DNA of 64,000 nt from CAILKP01 sp038231815 (GTDB lineage Bacteria > Planctomycetota > Phycisphaerae > Phycisphaerales > UBA1924). The notes beneath the pieces were generated by a model. The model was given only the letters and a program-made list of their open reading frames with translations. It was not told the origin of the DNA and searched no databases. This document shows, piece after piece, positions 9,501 through 19,331 of this stretch. Numbering within the stretch: the first letter of the stretch is position 1; the number at the start of each line of letters is the position of its first letter. Both the position numbers and the translations under genes were made by a program. The stretch lies in assembly GCA_038231815.1 (NCBI GenBank), contig JBBRKQ010000002.1:19334-83333 (forward strand), read 5' to 3'.

Positions 9501-12500
9501 CTTACAGCAACCGGGTTTGTGAATGCCGGCGGCGGTGTCTATACCTTCACCGGCACGGCGGCACAGGCCACCGCGGCGATTCGCGGACTGGAGTTCAACC
9601 CAAGTGATAACCAGGTGGCATCGGGCACAACAGAGACCAGCACATTTACGGTTGAGGTTGATGACAGCATTGCCTCACCGGTCAGTAACGCGGTCACCAC
9701 GGTGGTGAGCACCAACGTAAACGACTTGCCGGTGATCAGCGGCACGGTGTCGGGCCAAGGTGTCGACGATAACGCAACGATCTTGCCGTTTACGGGTGTA
9801 ACCATCAACGATGTTGATCCGTTTACGACTTTGGATGTCTCAGTAACGATTGATACAGCGGCAAAGGGAGTGTTCACCAGTGCATCGCTAACGGCCTCGG
9901 GGTTTGTGGATGCAGGGCTGGGCCTGTACACCTTCACCGGCACCCCGGCGGATGCAACAACGGCGATTCGTCAACTGGTGTTCGCGCCAACAGCAAATCG
10001 GGTGGCCGTGGGCAGCACGGAAACATCGACCTTTACCGTATTTGCCAGCGATGGCGCCGATGAGCCGCCGGACGACATCAACACGACCGTGATCAGCACA
10101 AGCATCAACGATGCACCAACCATCGGCGGTGCAGTGGCAGGGCAGACCGTCAATGACACCGCAACACGCTCGCCGTTTAACGGAGTGACGATCAACGATA
10201 TTGATCCGAGCACCACACTCTCTGTCTCTGTGACGATTGACGATGCGGCAAAGGGCATCTTCACGGCGGCATCGCTGACGGCCTCTGGCTTTGTCGATGC
10301 GACCGGCGGGGTCTACACCTTCACCGGCACACCCGCGGCAGCGCAGGCGGCAATCCGCGCGCTGGTATTCAATCCCACCGACGATCGGGTTGCATCGGGA
10401 GTGACAGAAACCAGTACCTTTACGATCTCGATCGATGACGGCATCGCCGCGGCAGCGACCAACAACACCACAACAGTGGTAAGCACGAACGTAAACGATG
10501 CACCGATGATCGGCGGTGCAAGCGCGGGCCAGACAGTCAATGACACGGCGACGATCAACCCCTTTGCCGGGGTGACCATCAACGATGCCGACCCGAGCAC
10601 AACGCTTTCCATCTCAGTCACAATCGATGTAGACGCCAAGGGCGTGTTCACATCGGCTTCACTGACGGCCTCGGGCTTTGTTGATGCAACCGGCGGCGTC
10701 TACACCTTCAGCGGCTCACCTGCCGCAGCGCAAGCGGCGATCCGCGCGTTGGTGTTCAACCCGACAGACAACCGTGTGGCTTCCGGTACATCCGAGACGA
10801 GCACATTTACGATCTCAGTGGACGATGGCGTCGCGGCAGCGGTGACCAACAACACCACAACAGTGGTAACGACGAACGTGAACGATGCGCCCACCATCGG
10901 CGGGACAAGCGCGGGCCAAACCGTTAATGACACATCCACGATCAGTCCGTTTGCGAGTATAACGATCGGCGATGCGGATCCAAGCACAACACTTTCGGTC
11001 TCGGTGACGATTGATACGGCCGCCACGGGTGTATTCACATCGGCCTCTCTGACGGCCTCGGGCTTTGTCAGCGCTGGCGGGGGCGTGTACACCTTCAGCG
11101 GTTCACCTGCCGCAGCGCAGGCGGCGATCCGCGCATTGGTGTTCGACCCAACAGACAACCGTGTAGCATCAGGCACAACCGAAACCAGTACATTTACAGT
11201 CTCAATTGATGACGGTGTCGCGACAGCGGTGACTGATAGCGTTACCACGGTGGTAAGCACGAACGTAAACGATGCGCCGACGATTTCAGGCGCTGTGGCA
11301 AGCCAAACTGTCGATGACAACGCCACCCTCGCTCCGTTTGCGGGAATCACCATCGGTGATGTGGACCCGGGCACCAGTCTTTCAATTTCAGTTACGATTG
11401 ATGACGCCGCATACGGGGTGTTCACCAGCGCTTCACTGACGGCCTCAGGGTTTGTAGATGCCGGCAGCGGTGTGTACACGTTCACCGGATCGGCAGCCGC
11501 GGCAACGACGGCCATCCGAGCCCTTGTCTTCAACCCGGCGGACAACCGCGTGGCCTCTGGCGCGACCGAGACAAGCACGTTTACAATTTCGGTTGATGAC
11601 GGCGTCGCGGCGGCAACGACCGATTCAGCAACAACAGTCATCAGCACCAACGCCAACGATGCACCAACGATTACCGGGGCTACGGCCGGACAAACCGTCA
11701 ATGACATCACGACGATGTCTCCATTTACCGGCGTAACCATCGGTGATGTTGACCCCGGTACAAGTCTGTCAATTTCAGTAACGATAGATTCAGCAGCCAA
11801 AGGCGTGTTCACCAACGCATCCTTGGCCGCATCGGGCTTTGTTGATGCTGGCGGCGGCGTGTACACCTTTACTGGTTCCGCCTCGGCGGCGACCACAGCA
11901 ATCCGAGCCCTGGTTTACGACCCATCCGACAATCGGGTTGCATCGGGCGCGACCGAAACGAGTACGTTTACGATCTCGGTCGATGATGCCGTGGCCGCGG
12001 CAACCACCAACAGCACGACGACGGTGATCAGCACCAACGTCAATGATGCGCCAGTGATTGGCGGAACGGTTGCAGGGCAAACCGTCAGTGATAACGCGAC
12101 AGTCTCGCCGTTTACGGGTGTGACAATCACAGATGCCGACCCGAATCAGTCCCAAACCGTGACCGTGACGCTTGATGATGCGGCCAACGGTGTGTTTACG
12201 GCTGCTTCCCTGACGGCGACCGGCTTTGTGAGCGCCGGTGGTGGCGTATATACGTTCACCGGTACCGCAGCCGCGGCCCAGGCGGCCATCCGCGGACTGG
12301 TATTTGATCCAACCAATGACCGGGGAACAGTGGGCAGCACTGAGACGACGACCTTTACCATAAGCGTTGATGATGGCGTGGCCACGGCCACCACAGACAA
12401 CACCACAACGGCGATCAGCACCAGCATCAATGATGCACCAACGATTACGGGTGCAACCGCCGGCCAGACCGTTAACGATACGGCAACGATTCAGCCGTTT

Positions 12501-15500
12501 GCCGGTATAACCATCGGCGATGCCGACCCAGGGACCACACTTTCAATCTCGGTCACGGTTGATAACACCGCCAAAGGCGTGTTTACCGCCGGTTCGCTGA
12601 CGGCGTCGGGCTTTGTAGATGCGGGCGGTGGCGTATACACCTTCACCGGAACCGCGGCGGATGCAACGACCGCGATTCGTGCGCTTATTTTTAACCCAAC
12701 GGACAACCGCGTACCAACCCAGACTACCGAGACAACCACCTTTACAGTGTCGGCGGATGATGGCCTCGCCGCCGCCACGGTGAGCAGCGTAACAACGGTG
12801 GTGAGCACAAACGTCAACGATGCGCCAACCCTTGGCGGGGCGAGCGCTGGGCAGACGGTCAATGACAACGCGACTGTTTCACCATTTACTGGAGTCACCT
12901 TCGGAGATGTTGACCCGAGCACGACTCTGACAGTTTCAGTGACGCTGGATGCAGCGGGCAAGGGCGTGTTTACATCCGCATCACTATCGGCGTCCGGATT
13001 CTCCAGCGCGGGCGGCGGCGTGTACACGTTCAGTGGCTCACCAGCTGCAGCGCAGGCGGCGGTGCGGGCACTGGTGTTTGCACCAACGGCCAACCGTGTG
13101 AACCCTACGCTCACCGAGACAACCACGTTTACGTTGTCGATTGACGATGGCTTTGCGACTGCCGTGACCGACAGTACAACAACCGTGACCAGCACAAGCA
13201 TCAACGATGCACCGACCATCACCGGCGTGGTCGGCAGCCAGGCCGTCAATGACAACGCAACAAGGCTGCCATTTGCAGGTGTTACGCTCGGAGATGCCGA
13301 TAGTGCGCAGACGCTCTCGATCTCAGTGTCGATCGATGATTCGGCCAAGGGCGGCTTTACATCCGCCTCCTTGACGGCCTCAGGGTTCGTCAGTGCGGGC
13401 GGGGGCGCGTACACATTCACCGGCACAGCGGCAGCGGCAACCGCGGCGATTCGTGCGCTCGTATTTGCGCCGACGAATAATCGCATCGCACCGGGTACCG
13501 TTGAGATCAGCACATTTACGATCTCCGTCGATGACAGCATGGCGGCAGCGGCAACCAACAGCAGCACCACGGTGGTGACCATCAGCATCAACAACGCGCC
13601 GACGGTGACGGGCGCTGCGGCCTCGCAGGCAGTGAACGACAACGCAACGGTTTCACCCTTTACTGGCCTTACAATCTCAGACGTTGATAACCCCGCCCAG
13701 CTGCAGACCGTAACGATCACGCTGAGTGCGGCCGCCAACGGAACCTTCACCGCGGGATCGCTGACGGCCTCAGGCTTTATTGCCGCTGGGGGCGGCGTGT
13801 ACACCCTCGAGGCCACGGCAACCGATGCGACGGCGGCGATTCGCCAACTTGTGTTCCAGCCAACGACAAACCGCGTCAACCCCGGATCAACCGAGACAAC
13901 CACCTTCTCCATCGCGGTAAACGATGGTTTCGCGACGGTGACGAACACCGGCAACTCGGTCATCAGCACACCGGTGAACGACCCGACGACAATCACGGGG
14001 ACAACATCAGCTCAGCCCGTCAACGACAATGCGACGGTGACACCGTTTGCCGGTGTCACCATCGGTGATGCGGACACGAATCAGAGCCTGACGGTAACGG
14101 TGACGCTGAGTGCCGCAGCCAACGGGGCATTCAGCTCGGGATCTCTCACCAGTTCGGGGTTCACAAACTCTGGCGGTGGGGTTTACACATTCACAGGCAC
14201 GGCAGCCGCCGCTACCGCGGCGATTCGGGCCTTAGTGTTTGTGCCCACCGCAAACAGGCTCGCGCCAGCGGACACGGAGACTACCACGTTCGCCATCAGC
14301 GCCAGCGACGGTCTGGTAGCCGCAACGACAGATAATACAACCACCGTGATCACCACGAGTGTAAACGATGCACCAACGGTAACCGGAGCGGTGGCGGGGC
14401 AAACCGTCAATGACAACGCCACACGAACGCCATTTACCGGCGTAACGCTTGGCGATGTTGATACCGGCACCACGCTGTCGGTCTCGGTCACTCTTGATGA
14501 TGCAACCAAGGGCGTATTCACGTCGGCATCACTCACGGCTTCTGGGTTTGTAAGTGTTGGTTCGGGTGTGTACACATTCACCGGCAGCCCTGCTGCGGCG
14601 ACGACGGCGATCCGGGCCCTCGTGTTCGATCCGACAGACAACCGATCCGCCGCCAGCCTCAGCGAAACGAGTACCTTCACCATCAGCGTGAACGATGCAA
14701 TCGCGCCGGCGGTCACAAACAGCACGACGACCGTGGTTAGCCTCGGCGTTAATGATGCTCCGACGATCGCTGGTGCCTCAAGCGGCCAGACCGTCAATGA
14801 CACCGCGACGATCTCGCCATTTGCAGGCGTCACGCTAGGTGATGTCGATCCCGGCACGACGCTTTCGATCTCGGTGACGATTGACAGCCCCGCCAAGGGC
14901 GCGTTCACGGCCGGATCGCTCAGCACATCCGGGTTCGTGAGCTCTGGAGGCGGGGTGTACACCTTCACCGGCACCGCAGCGGCCGCGACAACGGCGATCC
15001 AGGCGCTGGTCTTTGCACCCACGGCCAACCGTGTTGCGGTGGGCGGTACCGAAACTACTACCTTTACCGTTTCAGCGAGTGACGGCATTGCCGCGGCAAC
15101 GGTGAGCAGCGCAACAACCGTTGTGAGCACGAGCGTAAATGATGCGCCCACGATCACCGGCACCACAAGCGGGCAAGCGATCAATGACACCGCGACGGTA
15201 TCACCGTTCGCCGGTGTGACAATCAGCGATATCGATCCCGGCACCACGTTGTCGGTCTCAGTAACGATTGACAACGCCAGCAAGGGTGTGTTCACCCCAG
15301 CATCGCTGACGGCCTCTGGATTTGTCAGTGCTGGCGGCGGTATCTACACATTCACAGGAACAGCGGCGGCGGCAACAACGGCCATACGAGCTCTGGTGTT
15401 CAACCCTGCGGACAACCGCGTGGCAGCCGGCGCAACCGAGACCAGCACGTTTACGGTGAGCGCTAGTGATGGCGTAGCAGCGGCGGTACTCGATACCGGC

Positions 15501-18500
15501 ACAACGGTAGTGAGTACGAATGTCAATGATGCGCCGACGATCACCGGCGCTGTCGGAAGCCAGGCCGTCAATGACAACGCGACGCGGTCGCCATTCGCCG
15601 GTGTGACACTGGGCGATGTTGATCCGAGCACAACGCTGGTTGTCATCGTGACGATTGATTCTGTGGCCAAGGGCGGGTTCTCGGCAGGTTCGCTGACTTC
15701 TTCAGGATTTGTAAACGCCGGCGGGGGCGTGTACACCTTCACCGGCACCGCCGCCGCTGCGACCACGGCGATCCGCGCTTTGGTGTTTGCACCCACGGCA
15801 AACCGGGTGAATCCGGGATTGACAGAAACTTCAACGTTTACCGTGTCGGTCAGCGATGGCATCGCCTCGCCGGTGACCAATATTGCAACGACGGTGGTCA
15901 GCACCAGCATCAATGATGCTCCGACAGTTCTCGGCGCGGTGGCCGGGCAAACCGTCAATGACAACGCGACGGGGCTGCCGTTTGCAGGCGTCACGATTGA
16001 GGATGCGGATACAGCCCAGTCGCTGAGTGTTTCGGTAACGCTTGACAGCAACGCCAAAGGTGCGTTCACGCCAGCATCACTGACGGCCTCCGGGTTCGTG
16101 GCCGCCGGTGGCGGCGTGTACACGTTCACCGGCACGGCCGCTGCGGCAACCACGGCAATACGCGCTCTTGTGTTTGCACCAACGGCAAACAGGGTCTCGG
16201 TGGGAAGCACCGAAACCACCACATTTACCATCGGCATCAATGATGGCGCCTCAGGCGTGGCCAGTAACGCCACCACCACGGTGGTCAGCACCAGCGTAAA
16301 CGATGCACCAACAGTGACCGGAGCCATCGCGGGGCAAGCCGTCAATGACAATGCAACGGTTGCGCCATTTACCACAGTTGTGTTCGGCGATGTTGATGCC
16401 GATGCCCAACTTACGGTAACGATTACTCTGGACAACTCAGCCAAGGGCGTGTTCACGCCCGCATCGCTGACGGCCTCAGGCTTTGCAAGCTCTGGCGCTG
16501 GCGTGTACACCTTCACCGGGACACCGGCAGCAGCGCAAGCCGCGACACGGGCTCTCGTGTTCGCCCCCGCGAACAACCGCGTTGGACCAGCCCAGACCGA
16601 GACGACCGTGTTTACGATCTCAGCTGATGATGGCTTCGCTGCACCAACGTCCAACCCAACAACAACAGTCATCAGTACAGGCGTCAATGATGCCCCGATG
16701 ATCTCGGGCACCATCGCCGCACAGACGATGGTGGAGACGGCAACACGAGCGCCGTTTGCCGAAGTCACGATCGCGGATTCTGATACCAGCTCAAGCCTGT
16801 CGATCTCGGTAAGCCTTGACGCGGCTGGCAAGGGTGCGTTCACCCCGGCCTCTCTGACGGCCAGCGGCTTTGTTGCCGCGGGGGGTGGCGTTTACACCTT
16901 TACCGGCACGGCGGCGGCCGCCACAACGGCGATCCAAGCACTTGTGTTTGCACCGGCGAGCAACCGCGTAGGCATCGGTTTTACGGAGACAACGACCTTT
17001 ACCATCACCGCCAGTGATGGCGTTGCAGCGCCAGCGACGGATTCGGCGACGACAGTTGCCGTGCTCAGCGTCAATGATGGGGCGGTGGTTGGATCGTTTG
17101 CGGCAAGCCCCAGCACGGTGGCCCGTCGCGGGACGATGACGCTTACGGCCTCGGGCGTGACTGACAGCGACGGCGCCGTGGTTCGCGTGGAGTTCTACCG
17201 CGATGCCAACGGGAACGGCACACTTGAGGTCGGCACCGACACGCTGCTGGGCAGCGACACCACTGCCACCGCAGGCGCATACACCCTTGCTGTGAATACG
17301 ACAACGTACGCGGCCGGAACCAATACGTTCTTTGCCCGAGCGGTTGACAACCTAGCACTTGCTGGCACTGCGACGATGGACACCGCCACGGTGAGCAACC
17401 TTGTGCCCACAATCACCGCGGTGACACGCTCCATCGACCCAGTTGTCAATCTGGGTGACACCATCACGCTCACGGCTACCGGGGCTGCCGATGTTGACGG
17501 CACAATTGCCAGGGTTGAGTTCTACCGTGATGCAGATGGCAACGGCGTGTTCAATGCCGATACCGACACACTGATTGGCCAGGACACCAGCGCTGTAGGC
17601 GGCTACACGCTGACGGTGTCAACACAGGACTTTGCAACTGGCACGAACCGCTACTTTGCCCGTGCGATTGATAATGATGGAACCGCAAGCCCGGCCGTGA
17701 CGGTCACCGGTCGTATCAACGCGACACCAACGTTTACGACCTTCAGCTCTTCGGTTGGCACCGTGGTGCGTAAGACAGCCTTTACACTCTCCGCCTCAGG
17801 GGCGGTTGATACCGACGGCACAATTGCCCGCATCGAGTTCTACCGTGACAGCAACGCAAACGGCACATTTGATGCTGGAGTCGATGCGCTGCTGGGCAGC
17901 GACACGGTCGCTACAGCAGGAGCATACACCCTGTCAGTGGCTACCACGGCATTCAATGCCGGCAACAATCGGTTCTTCGCCCGCACGGTTGACAACAACG
18001 GCTCATTCAGCGCGGCCCGTACCACCACGGTCACAGTAACAAACATCGCACCGACGATCACGGCGGTCACACGCTCGATCGACCCGGTGGTGAACCTGGG
18101 TGACAACATCACGCTTACGGCCACAGGCGCTGCGGATGCGGACGGAACTGTCGGCCGAGTTGAGTTCTACCGCGACAGCGACGGCAACGGTGCGTTTGAT
18201 GCGAGCATCGATACTTATCTTGGTCAGGACAACAGCTCGGTTGGCGGGTACACCCTGCTGCTCTCCACTGAATCCTTTAGCGTGGGCACCAACAGGTACT
18301 TCGCACGCACCGTTGACAGCGATGGTGCGACCAGCTCTGCGGTGACGGTAACCGGACGTATCAACGCTGCCCCGACATACTCCACCTTCACCACCTCGGT
18401 ATCAACCATCAACCGTCGCTCAACGTTCACGCTCTCCGCCTCCGGTGCTGCGGATCCTGACGGCACGATCAGTAAGGTTGAGTTCTTCCGCGACAGCAAC

Positions 18501-19331
18501 GGCAACGGCGTGTTTGATGATGGCTCCGACACGCTGCTGGGCAGCGATACCGCCGCGACTGCTGGTACGTACACCTTTGTGGTAAACACCACTTCCTTTA
18601 CCACCGGCACCAATACTTTCTTTGCCCGGGCTGTTGACAACAACACCGCCAGCAGCGCCACCCGCACCGTGACGGTGACAGTGAACAATCTGGCGCCCAC
18701 GATCACATCAACAACCGCTTCTACGCCGCGGGTGCTGCAGCTTGGTAACAACATCACCTTCACCGCCGTTGGTGTGGCCGACCTTGACTCAACGATCGCG
18801 GCGGTCCGGTTCTACCGTGATGCCGATGGCGACAACGTGCTGAACACAGCCGTCGACACACTGCTCGGCAGTGATTCGGTCGCCACCGGTGGCTACACCC
18901 TCACGATGGCAACCTCAGGCTTTACAGTTGGCACCAATCGGGTCTTCACGCAAGTCACCGACAGCGACGGCGGCACCAGCGCGGTGGTAAGCACCACCGT
19001 CATCGTCAACGCAGCGCCCACGCTGGCAGGCATGACGGTGAACCCCTCACCCATCTCGCGGACGGCCAACTACACGCTCACAGCGACAACCCCCGTTGAC
19101 AGCGATGGCACCATCACCCGCATCGAGTTCTATCGCGACCGCGGCGTGCTGGGAACGTTCGAGTCAACCGTTGATCTGCTGATGGGTGCGGCGACGCTAA
19201 CGGGAGGCGTCTGGCGCCTCACGCTCGCCGGATCGGGGCTGGTGGCGGGCAGCCACACCTTCTTCGCCCGGGCACAGGACAACAACGGCAGTTGGAGCAA
19301 CGTGGTCACCATCACCGTGGTTGCGGCGTAA
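6516..19331 (+). CDS. Giant tandem-repeat surface protein body (4271 residues), lacking its own start signal
   Basis: The reading frame opens at a GTG in mid-repeat (NTAATETTTFTIS) with no signal peptide or ribosome site, so its natural start is probably ATG 5614 with the two lesions removed, giving about 4572 residues. Residues 1 to about 3520 consist of 27 near-identical beta-rich units of 129 residues. Each runs NDAPTIGGxxAGQTVND, PFxGVTIxDxDP, TLSISVTIDxAAKGVF, SGFxxAGGGVYTFTGT, AIRALVFxPTxNRV, TETSTFTISxDDG. The pattern resembles cadherin-like or VCBS-type adhesin repeats. Residues about 3520-4271 hold seven Ig-like units with the motif VEFYRDxDGNGxF. Composition is rich in Thr, Ala, Ser and Val and almost free of Cys and Lys. 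There is no GC-dockerin or PEP-CTERM tail; it stops after TITVVAA. A cell-surface adhesin or structural role is inferred. Confidence 0.85.
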   Translation: MNTAATETTTFTISADNGVDAATTDSGTTVISTAVNEPSTISGAVAGQAVNDNATITPFSGVTIADPDTAAQMLSITVSLDTAAKGAFGAASLTASGFADAGGGVYTFSGTAADCTTAIGQLVFVPAANRVAIGQTETTTFTISVSDGATPATNNSGTTVVSTSINTAPTIGGASAGQTVTDKTTVAPFTGLTITDPDPTQRLTVTVTLDVAAKGTFSAASLAASGFTSTGGGVYTFAGTGAQATTAIRQLVFVPAANRVAVAATETTTFTVSASDGVAAAATNSATTVVSTSINDAPTIAGTVASQAVNDKATITPFSGVTIADVDPSTTVTVSVTIDTAAKGVFTSASLTASGFADATGGVYTFTGTPAAATAAIRALVFDPTENRVAVGTTETSTFTISVDDTVAAAVTNSTTTAVSTSINDVPTFTGTVTGQTVDDNATINPFSGVTIGDLDPSTTLSISVTLDSAAKGVFTGASLTASGFVNAGGGVYTFTGTPAAATTAIQALVFNPTNDRVAVGATEQSFFTLSADDGEGTSGTDTASSVVSTSINDAPTIGGASVGQAVDDNATINPFSGVTIGDLDPSTSLSISVTIDNAAKGVFTTASLTASGFVDATGGVYTFTGTPAAAQAAIRALVFNPTDNRVAETATETSTFTISADDGIAAATTDNTTTVISTSVNDAPTIGGVVAGQTVNDTAALQPFSGVTIADADPSTTLSISVTIDAAAKGVFTSASLTASGFIDAGGGVYTFTGTPADATTAIRALSFDPTNNRVASAATETSTFTISADDGVAAAVTNSTTTVISTSINDAPTIGGAVAAQAVNDTGTLNPFSGITIGDADPSTTLTISVTIDAAAKGAFTAASLTASGFVGAGGGVYTFSGSPAAATTAIRALVFDPTENRVNPTLTETSTFTISADDSIAAAVTNNTTTVVSTSINDVPVITGTVAGQVVNDIATEMPFTAVTISDADINQSLAVSVTIDTPGKGAFTASSLTATGFVNAGGGVYTFTGTAAQATAAIRGLEFNPSDNQVASGTTETSTFTVEVDDSIASPVSNAVTTVVSTNVNDLPVISGTVSGQGVDDNATILPFTGVTINDVDPFTTLDVSVTIDTAAKGVFTSASLTASGFVDAGLGLYTFTGTPADATTAIRQLVFAPTANRVAVGSTETSTFTVFASDGADEPPDDINTTVISTSINDAPTIGGAVAGQTVNDTATRSPFNGVTINDIDPSTTLSVSVTIDDAAKGIFTAASLTASGFVDATGGVYTFTGTPAAAQAAIRALVFNPTDDRVASGVTETSTFTISIDDGIAAAATNNTTTVVSTNVNDAPMIGGASAGQTVNDTATINPFAGVTINDADPSTTLSISVTIDVDAKGVFTSASLTASGFVDATGGVYTFSGSPAAAQAAIRALVFNPTDNRVASGTSETSTFTISVDDGVAAAVTNNTTTVVTTNVNDAPTIGGTSAGQTVNDTSTISPFASITIGDADPSTTLSVSVTIDTAATGVFTSASLTASGFVSAGGGVYTFSGSPAAAQAAIRALVFDPTDNRVASGTTETSTFTVSIDDGVATAVTDSVTTVVSTNVNDAPTISGAVASQTVDDNATLAPFAGITIGDVDPGTSLSISVTIDDAAYGVFTSASLTASGFVDAGSGVYTFTGSAAAATTAIRALVFNPADNRVASGATETSTFTISVDDGVAAATTDSATTVISTNANDAPTITGATAGQTVNDITTMSPFTGVTIGDVDPGTSLSISVTIDSAAKGVFTNASLAASGFVDAGGGVYTFTGSASAATTAIRALVYDPSDNRVASGATETSTFTISVDDAVAAATTNSTTTVISTNVNDAPVIGGTVAGQTVSDNATVSPFTGVTITDADPNQSQTVTVTLDDAANGVFTAASLTATGFVSAGGGVYTFTGTAAAAQAAIRGLVFDPTNDRGTVGSTETTTFTISVDDGVATATTDNTTTAISTSINDAPTITGATAGQTVNDTATIQPFAGITIGDADPGTTLSISVTVDNTAKGVFTAGSLTASGFVDAGGGVYTFTGTAADATTAIRALIFNPTDNRVPTQTTETTTFTVSADDGLAAATVSSVTTVVSTNVNDAPTLGGASAGQTVNDNATVSPFTGVTFGDVDPSTTLTVSVTLDAAGKGVFTSASLSASGFSSAGGGVYTFSGSPAAAQAAVRALVFAPTANRVNPTLTETTTFTLSIDDGFATAVTDSTTTVTSTSINDAPTITGVVGSQAVNDNATRLPFAGVTLGDADSAQTLSISVSIDDSAKGGFTSASLTASGFVSAGGGAYTFTGTAAAATAAIRALVFAPTNNRIAPGTVEISTFTISVDDSMAAAATNSSTTVVTISINNAPTVTGAAASQAVNDNATVSPFTGLTISDVDNPAQLQTVTITLSAAANGTFTAGSLTASGFIAAGGGVYTLEATATDATAAIRQLVFQPTTNRVNPGSTETTTFSIAVNDGFATVTNTGNSVISTPVNDPTTITGTTSAQPVNDNATVTPFAGVTIGDADTNQSLTVTVTLSAAANGAFSSGSLTSSGFTNSGGGVYTFTGTAAAATAAIRALVFVPTANRLAPADTETTTFAISASDGLVAATTDNTTTVITTSVNDAPTVTGAVAGQTVNDNATRTPFTGVTLGDVDTGTTLSVSVTLDDATKGVFTSASLTASGFVSVGSGVYTFTGSPAAATTAIRALVFDPTDNRSAASLSETSTFTISVNDAIAPAVTNSTTTVVSLGVNDAPTIAGASSGQTVNDTATISPFAGVTLGDVDPGTTLSISVTIDSPAKGAFTAGSLSTSGFVSSGGGVYTFTGTAAAATTAIQALVFAPTANRVAVGGTETTTFTVSASDGIAAATVSSATTVVSTSVNDAPTITGTTSGQAINDTATVSPFAGVTISDIDPGTTLSVSVTIDNASKGVFTPASLTASGFVSAGGGIYTFTGTAAAATTAIRALVFNPADNRVAAGATETSTFTVSASDGVAAAVLDTGTTVVSTNVNDAPTITGAVGSQAVNDNATRSPFAGVTLGDVDPSTTLVVIVTIDSVAKGGFSAGSLTSSGFVNAGGGVYTFTGTAAAATTAIRALVFAPTANRVNPGLTETSTFTVSVSDGIASPVTNIATTVVSTSINDAPTVLGAVAGQTVNDNATGLPFAGVTIEDADTAQSLSVSVTLDSNAKGAFTPASLTASGFVAAGGGVYTFTGTAAAATTAIRALVFAPTANRVSVGSTETTTFTIGINDGASGVASNATTTVVSTSVNDAPTVTGAIAGQAVNDNATVAPFTTVVFGDVDADAQLTVTITLDNSAKGVFTPASLTASGFASSGAGVYTFTGTPAAAQAATRALVFAPANNRVGPAQTETTVFTISADDGFAAPTSNPTTTVISTGVNDAPMISGTIAAQTMVETATRAPFAEVTIADSDTSSSLSISVSLDAAGKGAFTPASLTASGFVAAGGGVYTFTGTAAAATTAIQALVFAPASNRVGIGFTETTTFTITASDGVAAPATDSATTVAVLSVNDGAVVGSFAASPSTVARRGTMTLTASGVTDSDGAVVRVEFYRDANGNGTLEVGTDTLLGSDTTATAGAYTLAVNTTTYAAGTNTFFARAVDNLALAGTATMDTATVSNLVPTITAVTRSIDPVVNLGDTITLTATGAADVDGTIARVEFYRDADGNGVFNADTDTLIGQDTSAVGGYTLTVSTQDFATGTNRYFARAIDNDGTASPAVTVTGRINATPTFTTFSSSVGTVVRKTAFTLSASGAVDTDGTIARIEFYRDSNANGTFDAGVDALLGSDTVATAGAYTLSVATTAFNAGNNRFFARTVDNNGSFSAARTTTVTVTNIAPTITAVTRSIDPVVNLGDNITLTATGAADADGTVGRVEFYRDSDGNGAFDASIDTYLGQDNSSVGGYTLLLSTESFSVGTNRYFARTVDSDGATSSAVTVTGRINAAPTYSTFTTSVSTINRRSTFTLSASGAADPDGTISKVEFFRDSNGNGVFDDGSDTLLGSDTAATAGTYTFVVNTTSFTTGTNTFFARAVDNNTASSATRTVTVTVNNLAPTITSTTASTPRVLQLGNNITFTAVGVADLDSTIAAVRFYRDADGDNVLNTAVDTLLGSDSVATGGYTLTMATSGFTVGTNRVFTQVTDSDGGTSAVVSTTVIVNAAPTLAGMTVNPSPISRTANYTLTATTPVDSDGTITRIEFYRDRGVLGTFESTVDLLMGAATLTGGVWRLTLAGSGLVAGSHTFFARAQDNNGSWSNVVTITVVAA
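6625..17073 (+). repeat. Array of 27 coding repeats with a 387-bp period
   Basis: Unit starts (AAC/AAT-GAT-GC) fall at 7398, 8172, 8559, 8946 and so on to 16686. From 8172 to 16686 is 8514 nt, exactly 22 x 387, so unit length is conserved to the base. Some units carry small compensating indels, for example the DNPAQLQ unit near 13.68 kb. A further, broken unit lies upstream (6241-6515). Confidence 0.9.
17074..19331 (+). repeat. Seven Ig-like coding repeats with a period of about 320 bp
   Basis: Units begin near GAVVGSFAASPS, VPTITAVTRS, TPTFTTFSSS, APTITAVTRS, APTYSTFTTS, APTITSTTAS and APTLAGMTVN. Each has a central VEFYRD-D-NG-F motif and ends with FFARAVDNNG or a variant. Alternate units (2 and 4; 3 and 5) resemble each other most, suggesting duplication of a two-unit block. 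Confidence 0.85.

Noticed and set aside
6497..16843. Long minus-strand open frames (300-509 codons) opposite the giant repeat gene
   Set aside because: They repeat with the same 387-bp period, are Val/Ala/Thr/Ser low complexity, and lack starts with ribosome sites; they are the mirror of a stop-poor repeated coding sequence.
17074..19331. CRISPR-like regular array
   Set aside because: Repeats are coding, about 320 bp, and in frame; no short direct repeats with unique spacers were found anywhere in the window.
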